A stretch of 64,000 bases of DNA from Siphonodentalium dalli (lineage: Eukaryota; Mollusca; Scaphopoda; Gadilida; Siphonodentaliidae). Positions 21,933-32,884 of the stretch are shown piece after piece. Under the pieces are notes generated by a model that searched no databases, was not told the origin of the DNA, and worked only from the letters and a program-made list of their open reading frames with translations. The stretch's first letter is position 1. Every line of letters begins with the position of its first letter. Location of the stretch: contig CP136061.1 of assembly GCA_032622095.1 (NCBI GenBank), forward strand, positions 213,682,373 through 213,746,372, given 5' to 3'. The translations under genes were made by a program, and so were the position numbers.

Positions 21933-23012
21933 GCTTTTACAGGGATATGATGCGACTAAACGTGCGTTTTTAGTTCAAGGGTTTTCTGAAGGCTTTCGAT
22001 TGGGTTGTCAAACAACACCTCCACTTTTGGATTCACCCAACTTGAAATCGGCTACTGAGTTTAAATAAATATTAATGGAAAAAATTAGCGTGGAACTTCA
22101 AGCTGGGCGTATTGCAGGACCTTTCCTTCAAAACCGCTACCTAATTTTGTTATTTCTCCGATTGGACTAGTGCCGAAAATGTCTCCTGGACAATTTCGCA
22201 TGATCCAGCATTTATCATATCCGGCTGGTAATTCTGTCAATGACCATATTAGGCCAGATTGGAAAACCGTTCAATATTCTGCCACTTTCTTCTAAGGACT
22301 ACCATTTACTGGGTTTTAAAGTAGACAAGCATTATTATTATGACAAGCCCCTCGTTATGGGGGCTTCCAGCAGTTGCTTTCTTTTTGAAGAGTTTAGTAC
22401 GGCCCTCGAGTGGATGGCTCATCTTGGTATGCGCTCGGTCACCCACTATCTGGACGATATTTATTGGATTTGTCCTACAAAAGAGCTTGCCACAACCTAT
22501 TTACAGGCTTTCTTAACACTCTGTGAAAAGCTAGGGGTCCCGATTGCACCAGACAAGACATGTGGTCCATCGACCTGTCTCAGTTTTCTAGGCATTGAGC
22601 TTGATACCGATCAGATGATGGCTCGCCTACCGGCCGACAAACTTTTAAAATGTCAACAATTAATATCTAATTTCTTACAGCGTAATCGGGTTCTTCTCAA
22701 AGAGCTGCAGTCTTTGATTGGTCTGTTAAACTTTACATGTTCAGTAGTTCTCCCAGGCAGAGTTTTCCTGCGTAGATTAATCAACTTAACAATCGGAGTA
22801 ACTAAACCTAACCATCATATTAAACTGAACCGGCAAGCTAAACAGGATCTTCACATCTGGCAACAGTTTCTTCACAACTTAATGGGAAGACACGGTTTCT
22901 GGACCGTCATTGGCTCACCAGCGCCAAATTGGTATTGCACACAGATGCAGCCAGTACAATTGGCTTTGGGGCAATTTTTCATAATCGATATTTTGTATTT
23001 GGCATCCAGATG
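21850..23012 (+). pseudogene. DIRS/Ngaro reverse transcriptase (motif A deleted)
   Basis: The Pol N-terminus overlaps Gag (TPVKALILNRLLQGYD, LVQGFSEGFRLG), ends at an in-frame TAA (22066-22068), and resumes (MEKISVELQAGRIAGPF, FRMIQHLSYPAGNSVNDHI). The sequence then jumps from the 'DWKTVQY' block straight to 'FNILPLSSKDYHLLGF': the stretch holding the motif A aspartate is missing. Motif B (VMGASSSCFLFEEFSTALEW) and motif C (THYLDDIYW) are intact, followed by LSFLGIELDTD and thumb-like helices. RT activity is therefore impossible for this copy. The same deletion is in copy 2. Confidence 0.83.
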
Positions 23013-23089
23013 AAAAAGAGTATAACATCGCCGTCATGGAGCTGTATCCCATAGTTCTCGCATTAAAAATTTGGTGGCATTTGATGAAG

Positions 23090-24237
23090 TGAGTGGTTCG
23101 GGGGGCTAGCCCGGGATTGTCGGAAGCACCGAATGGTCCTCCCCTTAATCCCTCATATTGTTGCCTTTATTGGTGAAGAAAAAAAGAAGAAAAAAGTGAG
23201 CATTTTTGTGATGTTTGACTTTAACGTTTCTTTTTTCGCTTCTTCTTCGAGTTTGGTTTCTCTGTCGAAGAAGGTGGAGAACTCCGTGGTTGCTGCATGA
23301 GGAGTTCTATTTTTTCCCTAAGTTCTTGCTGTTGTTGTTCTGTTTTTTCTTTTTCGATGTCAAGTCGGTCTTGCCTTTCTTTCTCCACTTTGTCGATCTT
23401 TCTCGATCTTTCTTCGATCTTTCTTTGGCAGTCAGCAACGATTTCCTCCGCCGCAGACAAGTTGGAGGCTGCACTGATGTTGTTGTTGGTGCTGGTGGAG
23501 CTGGAGGACACCGGGATGTTTTGATAATCCGGTGTCCGAGGTGTAAAGTCCAGTTCCACGTCGAAGCTGGCGGCAGGAACATCTGGGGTGGTATCCACGT
23601 CCCTGTCTCCGCTAGCCTCGACGACGACAGCAGGGACCTCCGGCAGATCCACGGAATCCCTGCTAGTTGGTGCTATGTCGTCAGTCTCCATGCAGGTCGA
23701 GTCGTCTGGGCGTCTCTCAGACAACTTCGACCCGCCGGCTATGACTTTGGACGGCTGAGCCACACGGGGAGGGGTGACCGGTCGATCAACGGTCGCCCCC
23801 ATCTTCTTCTTCCATTTCGCCCGTCTGGCTGCGTCCCTTCTCCATCGAGTTGGTGTCTTTTTCTTAGGAGGCTCCTCTTTCATGGTACGGCTGGACTTGG
23901 TCTTGCTCCAGGTGGAAGATCTCTGGTTTCCAGCATCTCCCGTCCTGAATTCAACGCAGAGAGTCAAATAGCCTCTGTTAGACTGGAGATTCCAGCTAAC
24001 AATATCCGCAATTTGATATCTCTCTATCGCTGCTAACGCGGCGTCAGGGATTAGCTCCATTGTCCGTCGCACTAAGCCTAATCCAAAACCGTCTCACTCG
24101 CCGGCATCAGCACGAGGGCGGTTGCTTCCAATTAAGGTTACAGACCGCTCAAATCACTCGTACCGACGCTCTGACCGAAGAGGAACTAACAAGGATCGAA
24201 GCAATCACGACCGTTTCGCTCCACTCTCAGGCCAGAG
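23090..24237 (-). mobile_element. 1148-bp insertion with 17-bp TSD, carrying a 279-aa ORF
   Basis: Flanked by direct copies of ggtggcatttgatgaag (23073-23089 and 24238-24254), so it is an insertion into the RNase H region. A TSD this long fits target-primed reverse transcription (LINE/SINE-like) better than cut-and-paste. No poly(A) or microsatellite tail and no TIRs are seen. It is GC-rich compared with its surroundings. The same insertion of the same length lies in copy 2 (36019-37166). Confidence 0.85.
23221..24060 (-). CDS. Unknown 279-aa coiled-coil, lysine-rich protein (antisense within retroelement)
   Basis: Intact from ATG at 24060 (MELIPDAALAAIERYQIADIV) to the stop at 23221. N-terminal 45 residues look globular and hydrophobic. 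Residues about 60-95 are basic (KKKTPTRWRRDAARRAKWKKK). The middle is acidic and Pro/Ser/Thr-rich. Residues about 200-250 form a predicted coiled coil (AEEIVADCQRKIEERSRKI, EKTEQQQQELREKIELL), and the C terminus is a KKKRKKKR nuclear-type signal. No enzyme motif is recognised. The coiled coil plus basic regions could be an ORF1-like protein of a non-LTR retrotransposon, or a captured gene. Both copies in the window are open, with about three residue differences. Confidence 0.6.
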   Translation of the reverse strand: MELIPDAALAAIERYQIADIVSWNLQSNRGYLTLCVEFRTGDAGNQRSSTWSKTKSSRTMKEEPPKKKTPTRWRRDAARRAKWKKKMGATVDRPVTPPRVAQPSKVIAGGSKLSERRPDDSTCMETDDIAPTSRDSVDLPEVPAVVVEASGDRDVDTTPDVPAASFDVELDFTPRTPDYQNIPVSSSSTSTNNNISAASNLSAAEEIVADCQRKIEERSRKIDKVEKERQDRLDIEKEKTEQQQQELREKIELLMQQPRSSPPSSTEKPNSKKKRKKKR

Positions 24238-24511
24238 GGTGGCATTTGATGAAGAACCATTGTGTTTTATTCTATTCTGATAAGTCAGCCGTAGTATCAG
24301 TCACTAATTCACAAACATCTAAAGATAAGCATCTATTGGCTTTAATGCGCCAGCTTGTGTTATCATGTTTATTAAACAACATTCTTTTCAAAGCTAAACA
24401 CCTCCCCGGTATCCACAATGTGTTAAGCGATCTCCTATCCCGTTCGCAGGTGTCCGAGTTCCTGAAACAAGCGAAGCCTGGTCCCAAGCACCAAGAAATC
24501 ATCCCGCCAGA

Positions 24512-26519
24512 TTGCTCGCTTCACACCTGGTTACGACCACAAACATGCTGATTGGACAATCACTTTCCAAAAATTCACTTCGCCAATATGAGCTTGCTCG
24601 GGACAAATATGTCACTTTCTGTTCAGCTCTCAATATCAACCAACAATGGCCAATACCATTGGGATATGCGGCTTATACGGACCCTGGCTCTTACGGACCC
24701 TGGCTCTTACGGACCCTGGCTTTTACGGACCACCGGCTGATACGGACCCTGGCTTATACGGACCCCGGCTCATACGGACCTCAATTAAAATATGCAATTT
24801 TCAAACTTATATTTATGAATTTAATATATAATTATGATTGTCTTTTTACACATATATCTGTATTAATTGAGAATTTCGGTGATTTTTTGGGTGATTTTCA
24901 AACTTATATTTATGAATATAGCTGATTTTTTCAGTGATTTTCAAACTTATATTTATGAATTTAATATATAATTATGATTGTCATTTCACACATATATCTG
25001 TATTAATTGAGAATTTGTTGTGATTTTCAAACTTATATTTATGAATTTAACCGATTTTTTCAAACTTATATTTATGAATTTAATATATAATTATGATTGT
25101 ATTTTCACACATATATCTGTATTAATTGAGAATTGCGGTGATGTTCTGGCTTGAAAAAGCATTTATTGAATCGCGTTAATTAATCTCTTCATCGTTGTGT
25201 AAACAGGCGCGTTTGATCCCTTTATGTCGTTGTATAAACAGACACGCGGTGATAAATGGTCAGTGAATGGTGATCAGTATGAATCCACTGAGTTTGATTT
25301 GTTATGAAAACATGTTAGTAAAACACAACTGGTATATATTCAACTGATTTATTTTTGACTGGCATAATTCCACAATGACTGCATTGAACCTGAATGTTCT
25401 ACTTGAGAGCACAACAGCTACTAATCGTCGATGAGGATAACTGCCAGCAAACTACTGACAGAAGACGCCAAGCTGTACGCCCCAATTTAGATAATGTTCG
25501 TCTGATGTAACGTTGTTCCATTTTTGTTATCATCAGATTTTTTGTTATCTCAGTATGTACGTTGTCAGTATTTAGATTTTATTTAAATAAACACAAAAAA
25601 TTAAATTGTATATTTTAATTGAGGTCCGTATGAGCCAGGGTCCGTATAAGCCGATGGTCCGTATAAGCCAGGGTCCGTATCAGCCGGTGGTCCGTAAAAG
25701 CCAGGGTCCGTATCAGCCAGGGTCCGTAAGAGCCAGGGTCCGTATCAGCCGGCATTCTCATTGGATACCTTGTGTATTTTTGTGGCTTATTTGTTTACGA
25801 AGCAATTTGCTCCAACCTCAATTGTTTCCACCCTTACAGAACTTTCATACTGGCACAAAATTAACATGCTCCCTGACAACACCCATTTATTTTTGATAAA
25901 GAAAATCTGATCTGCTAGCAAAAGGCTTTGCCCGGTCATGGATATTCGGTTACCTATTACTTTGCCCCTACTGCACCAACTTATCGCGGCATTGCGTTAC
26001 ACTACCGATAACTCTTACGATCGTGCCTTAACAGCAGCTCTGTTTACATCAGCATTTTACGCACTTGCACGCGTTGGGGAATTTTGCCCCAGCACATTCA
26101 AGGAGGCCTCCTCAGTAGTTCAAGTACATGACTGCTCAATTTCAACTCAATTGGCAACCATAATTTTTCGCCATTTCAAGCACAATATCCGAGGGGCACC
26201 TCATTCAATTCAAATTCGGGTTCAGCCTAATGCAGTATTTTGTCTGGTTGTCACATTGCGGAATTACTTGGCACTTCGTCCTTTGACAGCCGGTCGATCC
26301 GACCTTCGACCGGCACTTCGTCGCAATTTTGATAAAACGCTAAAGCGCACACTCACCTTTTGTCAGGTCGATACTACTGTGTTCAAAGGGCACTCTTTCC
26401 GTATTGGTGCGGCCAGTCTAGCTGCACAAATGGGTTTTTCGGATCTTCAGATCCAGCAACCGGCCGCTGGAAAACCGATGCCTTTCATAAACCAGAAAGG
26501 GAGGTCGCTGCTTCTCTGA
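24512..26519 (+). pseudogene. DIRS/Ngaro tyrosine recombinase, split by foldback-like element
   Basis: N-terminal core-binding part (NMLIGQSLSKNSLRQYELARD, 24550-24660) is cut at 24666 and resumes at 25760 (FVAYLFTKQFAPTSIVSTL). A TGA follows near 25895, then the catalytic domain (MDIRLPITLPLL onward, 25938-26519): Arg I in ALARVGEF and H-x-x-R in KGHSFRIGAASLAA are present. After QIQQPAAGKP the frame is shifted (GRWKTDAF lies in another frame) and no catalytic Tyr is found. The enzyme would integrate a circular cDNA; this copy is dead. Confidence 0.82.
24667..25759. mobile_element. Foldback-like element with 16-bp repeat inverted ends, copy 1
   Basis: About 1.09 kb between target copies attgg(g)ata (24658-24666 and 25760-25767). 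Both ends are arrays of a 16-bp unit (tAtacggaccctggct and variants) in opposite orientation: seven units at the left (24670-24780), eight at the right (25622-25752). The centre is AT-rich with three copies of an 85-95-bp repeat (from 24795, 24938 and 25052) and no ORF. Tandem-repeat TIRs with an 8-9-bp TSD are the hallmark of foldback (FB) elements. Confidence 0.82.
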
Positions 26520-26536
26520 CTTGGCATGGGCGTCAG

Positions 26537-27081
26537 CCTATACATGGTTGTGTTACGCCAAGTTCAATTCCATGATGTCCATAAATATTTAATAAATATC
26601 AGAATGATTATTTTTACAGCTATACTTAAAATAATTGACCGCCTCTAATGTGGCGTCACCATGGTAATACCGTAATACTGTGGTGTTATACTGTGGTAAT
26701 TTAACACTGCAAGTAGGTTACCGATTCAACAGTGTGTACCGCAGGTTACACAGTGACGCATGCAATCACAGTTTGTAGGCATGAAAAATTGAGAATAAAC
26801 TGCAGTGATTCTCCTTATATCTGTGGAACTTAAAGGCTTGGATGGCTTTCATTACAGATTATAATTTTAGAAACAATTACCAAATTATTAAATATTGCTC
26901 TAAAAGGAACCACATGCTAATCTTTTTTTAATCGAAGTGACACATTATCAATTAGTGACACTTGAGCCTCCAAAATGATTATTAAAGAATGTAATATATT
27001 GTTCTTAAACATCGTTTTTCAGGAATTATGATCTATTTAAATATACATGGTAATTTTGAAACTGTTTTCTTATTTTAATAG
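26537..27081. other. Intron or intergenic sequence before DUF4806 exons
   Basis: No gene or repeat structure recognised apart from short 'gtaatac' alternations near 26660. It ends in an acceptor-like ttttcttattttaatag. Confidence 0.4.
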
Positions 27082-27183
27082 ACCGGACCTTCAGGCGTAA
27101 ACATACCACTGCCAGCAAATTCCATTGAGGAATTGAAATCTCTCGAAGAGCTCCTGGCATCTAAGGCAGCTTTTAAAAGTCTG
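27082..27183 (+). CDS. DUF4806 protein, internal exon A
   Basis: 102 bp, phase 0 at both ends: acceptor ...ttttaatag/ACC, donor CTG/gtgagt. It encodes 34 residues including NIPLPANSIEELKSLEELL, the opening of the DUF4806 pattern (hydrophobic-P-L-x-S-x-E-E-L-x-x-L-E-x-x-L). DUF4806 proteins are of unknown function and common in invertebrate genomes. Upstream exons are not visible; they would lie beyond the retroelement, which would then be intronic. The domain continues in frame into exon B. Confidence 0.82.
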
Positions 27184-28250
27184 GTGAGTAAAATAGTAAA
27201 AATCCAAGTGGGGGGGGGGGGGGGGGTATATAGTAATTTGCACTAAATTAAACAAATATACATTCGTATATCAGAAAAGGAATTCCCAACACCAGTCATG
27301 ATGATACAATACATTTTCACCAAAATTACGACACTTATGTAACATGTTTTCAAACAATATATTGCTGCCAGATTGCATCTGTATATCTAAATTAGTTGAA
27401 AAATGTCATTCAGTGGCATATCAACATAATCTGGAAATACCCGTCTTCAACCTGATAGCTTTGATACGAAGGCCAACACAAAAATTCTATGTTGACAGTT
27501 TCCGGTCCACGACTGACCCTACAAAAACCTGTTGACGCCAACCTTGATATTGTGTGGGCCACTTGTTACAACTGAAATTATTTTTGGTATAAAAGATTGT
27601 AGATGTATTTATATGATATATAATAGATGTGAACAGTCATGGTGTGATGTTTGTACTAACCCAATTCTTGATAGGAAAATTTATAGAAAAGACAGTATTA
27701 ACGTGATGTGAAACACTCCGGTAGGGCTATCAAATAGAAATTGAGGATAATTTTGCTAGTTACAATTCTTAAATTCAAACTAACAACACACACTACCATT
27801 ATTATATATTGATTAAATTCAGTGACTTTCGAAGGAAAAAATCATTTTCGTTACTTTATCTCCGATAATTGCATCCCAAATCGAGAAGTTACTATGTACA
27901 ATTGAGCATAGTTCTCTATGAAGTGTCACGGTCAATTTGCTTGATATTTTCGGCAACGCAGTAGGATGCTACATTCCTGCAGTTGGCATACCGCCCTAAT
28001 ACTAACTGTTATTTGCTCTATATTTTCACTACATGCTGCATGATTGAGAATGATACTTTTCTACAACAGAAATGTGCATAAATGGTAATGTCACATCATT
28101 TGAGTTAACTAAGTATTTTGGAAACTGAAAATATAAAAGCGTCATATCTACCCTACCTGTCCACCTAACTATTTTACCCACACAACTATATACAGAGATA
28201 TATAAATATTTTTTTTTACCTATTCCATGCTTATGAAATTCTAATTTCAG

Positions 28251-28422
28251 GTGAGTCGTTATCGATTTGCAGGCGGGACAGACGACCGGCAAATAGTTTA
28301 CGAGATGATGAAATTGACATTCACAAAATCTTTGGCAGGAACAATCAATTGGACTGGCGTTGGGAAAGCAGGAAAACACCGGTTCGGCAGCAATTATCCT
28401 AGGATAATTGGTGCATTGCAAA
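28251..28422 (+). CDS. DUF4806 protein, internal exon B
   Basis: 172 bp: acceptor ctaatttcag/GTGAGT, donor GCATTGCAAA/gtaagt (ends in phase 1). It encodes VSRYRFAGGTDDRQIVYEMM ... FTKSLAGTINWTGVGKAGKHRF ... YPRIIGALQ, the body of DUF4806 including the G-G-x-D/T and N-W-T-G motifs. The frame joins exon A (phase 0) and exon C (phase 1) exactly, which supports the splice sites. Confidence 0.88.
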
Positions 28423-28514
28423 GTAAGTCAATTCTGTCTAACCCAAACATGCTTGGTAGCCATTTCCAATATATGGCATTGATTTTGAAAATGAGCTTCT
28501 AACCCTCCCATGAT

Positions 28515-29700
28515 GGGAACGTCCTGAAATTTAGCGGAGACCCTGCGCCATAAGGAGCCTTGCCTATGGCATAACAATATTTACCATGACCCTGTAAGCC
28601 AGTGCATTCTCTCAAATAGTTGACATTACCAGCTTGCCTTTTCGCAAATAATTATTTGTATATCGTTGAAGCCATGTTCTTTCGTCAACACATTAGTATT
28701 ACATGTGCCACAGTGAGAAGTTTGCATCAATTGCGTCATAGAATATATAAGAAGAATGCACTGACGCAGGAGCTTTCTTTAATGATGCATCAGTTGGAAA
28801 ATGAAGTAGTTTATTCAGTTATCTGTGGGATGAGCACATGTAGGGTCATGGAGAGTTATACAGATACTATCGTGCACGCACTGTCAGTTTCCAAAACAAT
28901 CTCTAAACCAATTTTTAATACTAGATTCAAGTCACAATTGATGTCCATGTGCAGTCGTAATAGGGTCTTCCAATTTGTTTTCTGTGTAAATAAAATGAAG
29001 CCAGTTCATGTGATAGCCGATAATAATTTGACAAATTGACATTGTTTCATGAACTCATTTTATAGGACAATGTAACTACCATAAATGTCTGTAGTGCATT
29101 CTATTCTTTGGTGGTTATCCCGGTTGAATGTAATTGGTAAAGGCTTTGGTAACTGAATATTTTTTGACCTGTGCAAATCTAAATGTCCATATATGAACAA
29201 TTGCCCCCAAAGAAATTTTTAAAATTGATGCATGTTGTCCTTCCGTGCAATTTTGCTGTTATGCATTGGAATTAAAGTGAATATTTTCAATTTTATTAGA
29301 TTGAAGTGTAACATTACTTATAAATTTTATTTCAGAAGCAGTTAGGAAGTTGCCAAAGACGTCTACCATGACAGATGGTCAATTTAAAACTATTGCTGCC
29401 AAGTGGCTTCGAGATCAGGGGACAAAATCTCAAAGAGTGCAAGAGTCATCATCTGTTGTAAGCATTCAATTTTACTATCTTTCCAAGAAAATATATAGCC
29501 TGTAATTACATCGACCATAACAGCTAATAACGGGTATTATATGCTATTCTGTTAGTTGACTTCACCAGCTTGCCTGTCGCAAATTATGTTTCGATTATCA
29601 TTGAAGCCATGTTCTTGCATCATACATGTGCCACAGTGAGACGTTTGTGTCACACCAAACTAGACAGTGTTCAGTCGGCAGCGACACTTCATGTCTGATG
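28515..29700 (+). repeat. Duplicated intronic repeat flanking exon C
   Basis: A block with 'accagcttgcc...gaagccatgttctt...acatgtgccacagtgaga' occurs at about 28620-28740 and again at about 29560-29650, in introns on both sides of exon C. A related block (cctgaaatttt/agcg..accctg..cc) is at 28522 and 30266. These look like dispersed non-autonomous repeats. Confidence 0.6.
29336..29457 (+). CDS. DUF4806 protein, internal exon C
   Basis: 122 bp: acceptor tttatttcag/AAGCAG, donor TCTGTT/gtaagc. Joined to the one overhanging base of exon B it encodes KAVRKLPKTSTMTDGQFKTI then AAKWLRDQGTKSQ, the end of DUF4806 (A-V-R-K) and a basic tail. Ends in phase 0. Confidence 0.87.
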
Positions 29701-30164
29701 ATCAGCATAAAAGAAACTGTGCCTACACATGCATACATTTGGTTCGGTTCAGGTCATGGAGTTCACCTCCCGTGTATTACTGATAGCAGTGGCATGGTTA
29801 AAGGAACAATGCAATAAGGCTTTAACAAGTTAATATATGTTCACTATTAAATTTTATGTGACAATAAGACCGTGCAATGGCACTGCTGTTAGTAGGTAGT
29901 ACTTTTTCCCGATTAATCGACTAATTGATTAATTGCATCAACTTCGATTAGATGGATAAATCATTTGAATACTAATATGGAACATCATTTATACTTAAGA
30001 TCAGCAATTTCACATAGACCATTTTACATATAGACCTAAATAATCACATCAATGTCATGTTTTTATAGTTATGAATGTAAGCTATGTGAGTTTTTTGGTG
30101 AGGTATGTTCGGAAACAATATAATTGGGAGGCAGTTATTCATGCTTTTATTTTAATAATTTCAG

Positions 30165-30209
30165 GACAATTCGGATCACAGCAATCACAGCTTCAGCTCA
30201 AGTTACTGA
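30165..30209 (+). CDS. DUF4806 protein, terminal exon D
   Basis: 45 bp: acceptor ttaataatttcag/GAC, encoding DNSDHSNHSFSSSY and a TGA stop at 30207-30209, in frame with exon C. Short and Ser/His-rich, so less certain than the others, but splice phase and acceptor fit. Confidence 0.68.
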   Translation, partial: DNSDHSNHSFSSSY

Positions 30210-32519
30210 AAGAGAAGTCAAGGATAACAACATAGAAATGAAATACTGGTTTTTCACTGGCTTCCTGAAATTTTGCGAAAACCCTGTGCCACTGCATTAT
30301 TTTATATATGTACTATTATACTATTCTCATATATGAAAGAATGCACTGGCACATGTTATTTAATGCTGCACCAATGCAGCACCCGTCATGAGAGGGTCAA
30401 GGTAGCAGAATACAATTTCATGGGTTGTTCGGGATTTTGGATACAAAACATTATATTTTTTTTGAGTGAAGGCCAACTCCATATGTTTGGTTATAGGGAA
30501 ATAGCCCGATTTCTCATTTCTGAATCCCTGTCATCTGCTCTTACTATAAATTTTTGGAAAAAATTAAGAAACTTGTTTACTGACATTTAGCTTTGTCATC
30601 ATCTGCTTTTATGTTGAAAAATTTTAGTATAAAAAACTGGGTAAAATTGAGCGTTTTATGTGTGAAAATCAAGGATCATTGACAAATTTGAATGAAGAAG
30701 CCAAAGTACATTTGTTACACTTTCCATTTAATGGTGTGATAACTTAGATTTGAAGTACAGTACCCCCAATATTTCTGAAAATGTATTGCTACCTAACCCT
30801 TTGATAACTGGATGCTCGCTGATGAGTACTCTCATTTATTCATATGTATGCATGTTCAGCAAATAAGTTCAACAAAAAGCCAGGGTGTTTGTTTAACTTT
30901 ATTGTTGGAACATTCTTACAAGAATGAATGGCCATCCATATGATTTTTTTCATATCATATCCTTTGCAATTATAATAACCTGACATTCCAGCAAATAAAT
31001 TAGACCAATTCCAATGTATAATTTCTAAATGACATAATCAATAATTGACACTATATACTCATAGATCTGGTGTTTTCGCCACCAAATTTCATTTTTCGGT
31101 TGAGAATATCAATTTCATATTTTATGAAGTAATTGAAGCCTCCAATATATCTGCACTTGTTAGTTATGGTTTTATGTTGTGTCCCACACATTTTTAACTT
31201 GACATCAAGGGAAGCTAGCATGCGTCGTTTTATGTTCTGATCCTTAAGCACAGGTTACAGCCTGAACCAATGCATCAATGATTATGAAAATTTTCATAGA
31301 CAATCGACAAATAAAATAATTAAATTTTGCCGACAGCCATTTTCGATTTTTAAATATGCACCCATTAGCACGAACTACACAGACTCTACTAGCAATGTAT
31401 ATAGGAGGTACGGCAAAAAAAAAATTGCATTCTCTCAAAAACCAAATTTGCTTCTCCTAGCAATGTTTGTCTTACGTCAAAATTTGTTATGGTCCTACAA
31501 TGAAACCATCCCAAGTAGATGGGAACTGATTGTTTGGCCGCTGTCAGCCATTTTCAATTTCAGTATTATCCAATGTAAATTCAGCATGCAATTTTTACCC
31601 ATACCATAGTATGGACTGTATGGTACACATAGTGTCAACGTCCACATTGACCACTCATCATTCGTCCATCTGTCTGTCCGCCCATACACACTTTACGCAT
31701 GGTGTGATAACATTTTCTATTCGATCAGAACCAAATTTTAAATTTGAGTTTCTCAGCCAAAAATACCGATCGAGTTTGACTCATTTGTTTTCGAATAAAT
31801 TTGCTCTTGCTCAATTTAAAAAAAATATATAATAAAATTTTATTTTAAATAATTAAACAAAATTATTTTCTTGCTCAATTTCATTTTTTTCCGATATAAA
31901 TATTATAACAAAATTTAAAAAACAAACACCATTATAATTTCCACTCTCTTGATCATTTTCGTCTAGGATTACATCATTTTTATACGCCCTTTCGAGAAAA
32001 AAAGGTTGTATTATGTAAATGGGTTGTCCATCCGCTTTTGGTTTCCGGATGATAACTTTAGATTTCAAGTTCATGATTTTGACTGAGTTATGCCCCTTTT
32101 TCGACTTAGATTTTACCTCATATGCGGTTTCCAGATGATAACTTTTGATTGAATCGAGTGAACTGAACCAAGTTTCAAACAAATGAGTTAAACCTTGCCC
32201 CACTTTACTCCAGAAAAGGCGTATTGTGCCCACGCCCGACGGCATGCTCTTGTTATAGCATCCAGGAGTAATTAGTATTGTGTTATGTCAGTTAAATTGA
32301 CATGGAGCTGCATTGTCATTGATACTTTCATTATGATATTCGTTTTATTTTCTTCATACCTTGTACATATATATATATATATATAATATATACGATTATT
32401 TGTTTTCGTTGAAATAAACATGTTTCCTTCTATTTTGTAAATCATTGTATTTCACCTGTCCTTTGGCTGTACTTATTCCTTATTATTCCTCGACTTCGTA
32501 ATTGAAAGGATGCAGCAGT
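30210..32519. other. Non-coding, dispersed repeat remnants
   Basis: No gene recognised. 31640-31740 carries 'ccatctgtctgtccgcccat', akin to 56770-56820. 32030-32200 contains 'ggtttcc(g/a)gatgataact' twice, and 32270-32330 a tail like that at 45980-46020 (gtcattga(t/c)actttcatt). Simple (AT)n lies at about 32367-32395. Confidence 0.5.
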
Positions 32520-32559
32520 TATATTCCTATTGTCCAAAATGTTTTATGATGATATTATA

Positions 32560-32800
32560 ATGCTGAATTGGCACCGTCCTATCATCTTCGGAGCGATACT
32601 GATATATTGATGCTGATTCGGCACCGATATACCACCATCGGAATGATACTGATATGACGATGCTGATCTGGTACCGATATACCATCATCAGAACGATGCC
32701 GATCTGGTACCGATATAGCATCGTCGGAATGATACCGATATTACGATGCCGATCTGGCACCAATATGCAAACATTGGAATGATACCAATATTGCGACCCT
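32560..32800. repeat. ~50-bp tandem repeat (gatgccgatctggtaccgatat type)
   Basis: Five or so degenerate units with 'gatgc(t/c)gat(c/t)(t/c)gg(t/c)acc(g)atat..(c)atc.(t)cggaa(t)gat'. Confidence 0.8.
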
Positions 32801-32884
32801 GAATTAGCACTGGAATATTATCGAAAGGTTACTATATATAGCTGATCTTATGAAGCCAATGTGGCACCAGTATACCATCATCGG

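Larger units (their letters stand above)
22925..24551 (+). pseudogene. DIRS/Ngaro RNase H, split by an insertion
   Basis: First half: LVLHTDAASTIGFGAIF (catalytic Asp region, 22930-22985), a frame shift near 22990-23015, then EYNIAVMELYPIVLALKIWW up to 23089. Second half resumes at 24238-24254 in KNHCVLFYSDKSAVVSV, continuing KHLPGIHNVLSDLLSR and ending at 24551 (start of the recombinase region). Between them lies the 1148-bp insertion with a duplicated 17-bp target. Confidence 0.85.
18091..26536 (+). mobile_element. DIRS/Ngaro-type tyrosine-recombinase retroelement, copy 1
   Basis: Order: terminal repeat, SGNH hydrolase, inter-ORF repeats, Gag, RT, RNase H, tyrosine recombinase. The Pol order and lack of LTR/integrase mark a DIRS-order element; the SGNH hydrolase and absence of a methyltransferase domain favour Ngaro-like. 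It is interrupted by 23090-24237 (1148-bp insertion) and 24667-25759 (foldback-like element). Further defects: Gag frameshift at a T7 run (about 21435), stop at 22066, deletion of RT motif A, frame shift near 22990, and loss of the recombinase C terminus. Sequence from 20875 to 26536 recurs inverted at 33739-39389. Confidence 0.85.

Noticed and set aside
23215-24036. 273-codon open frame opposite the 279-aa ORF
   Set aside because: Pure antisense shadow of a GC-rich ORF; rich in Phe/Leu/Arg with no plausible start context or domain.
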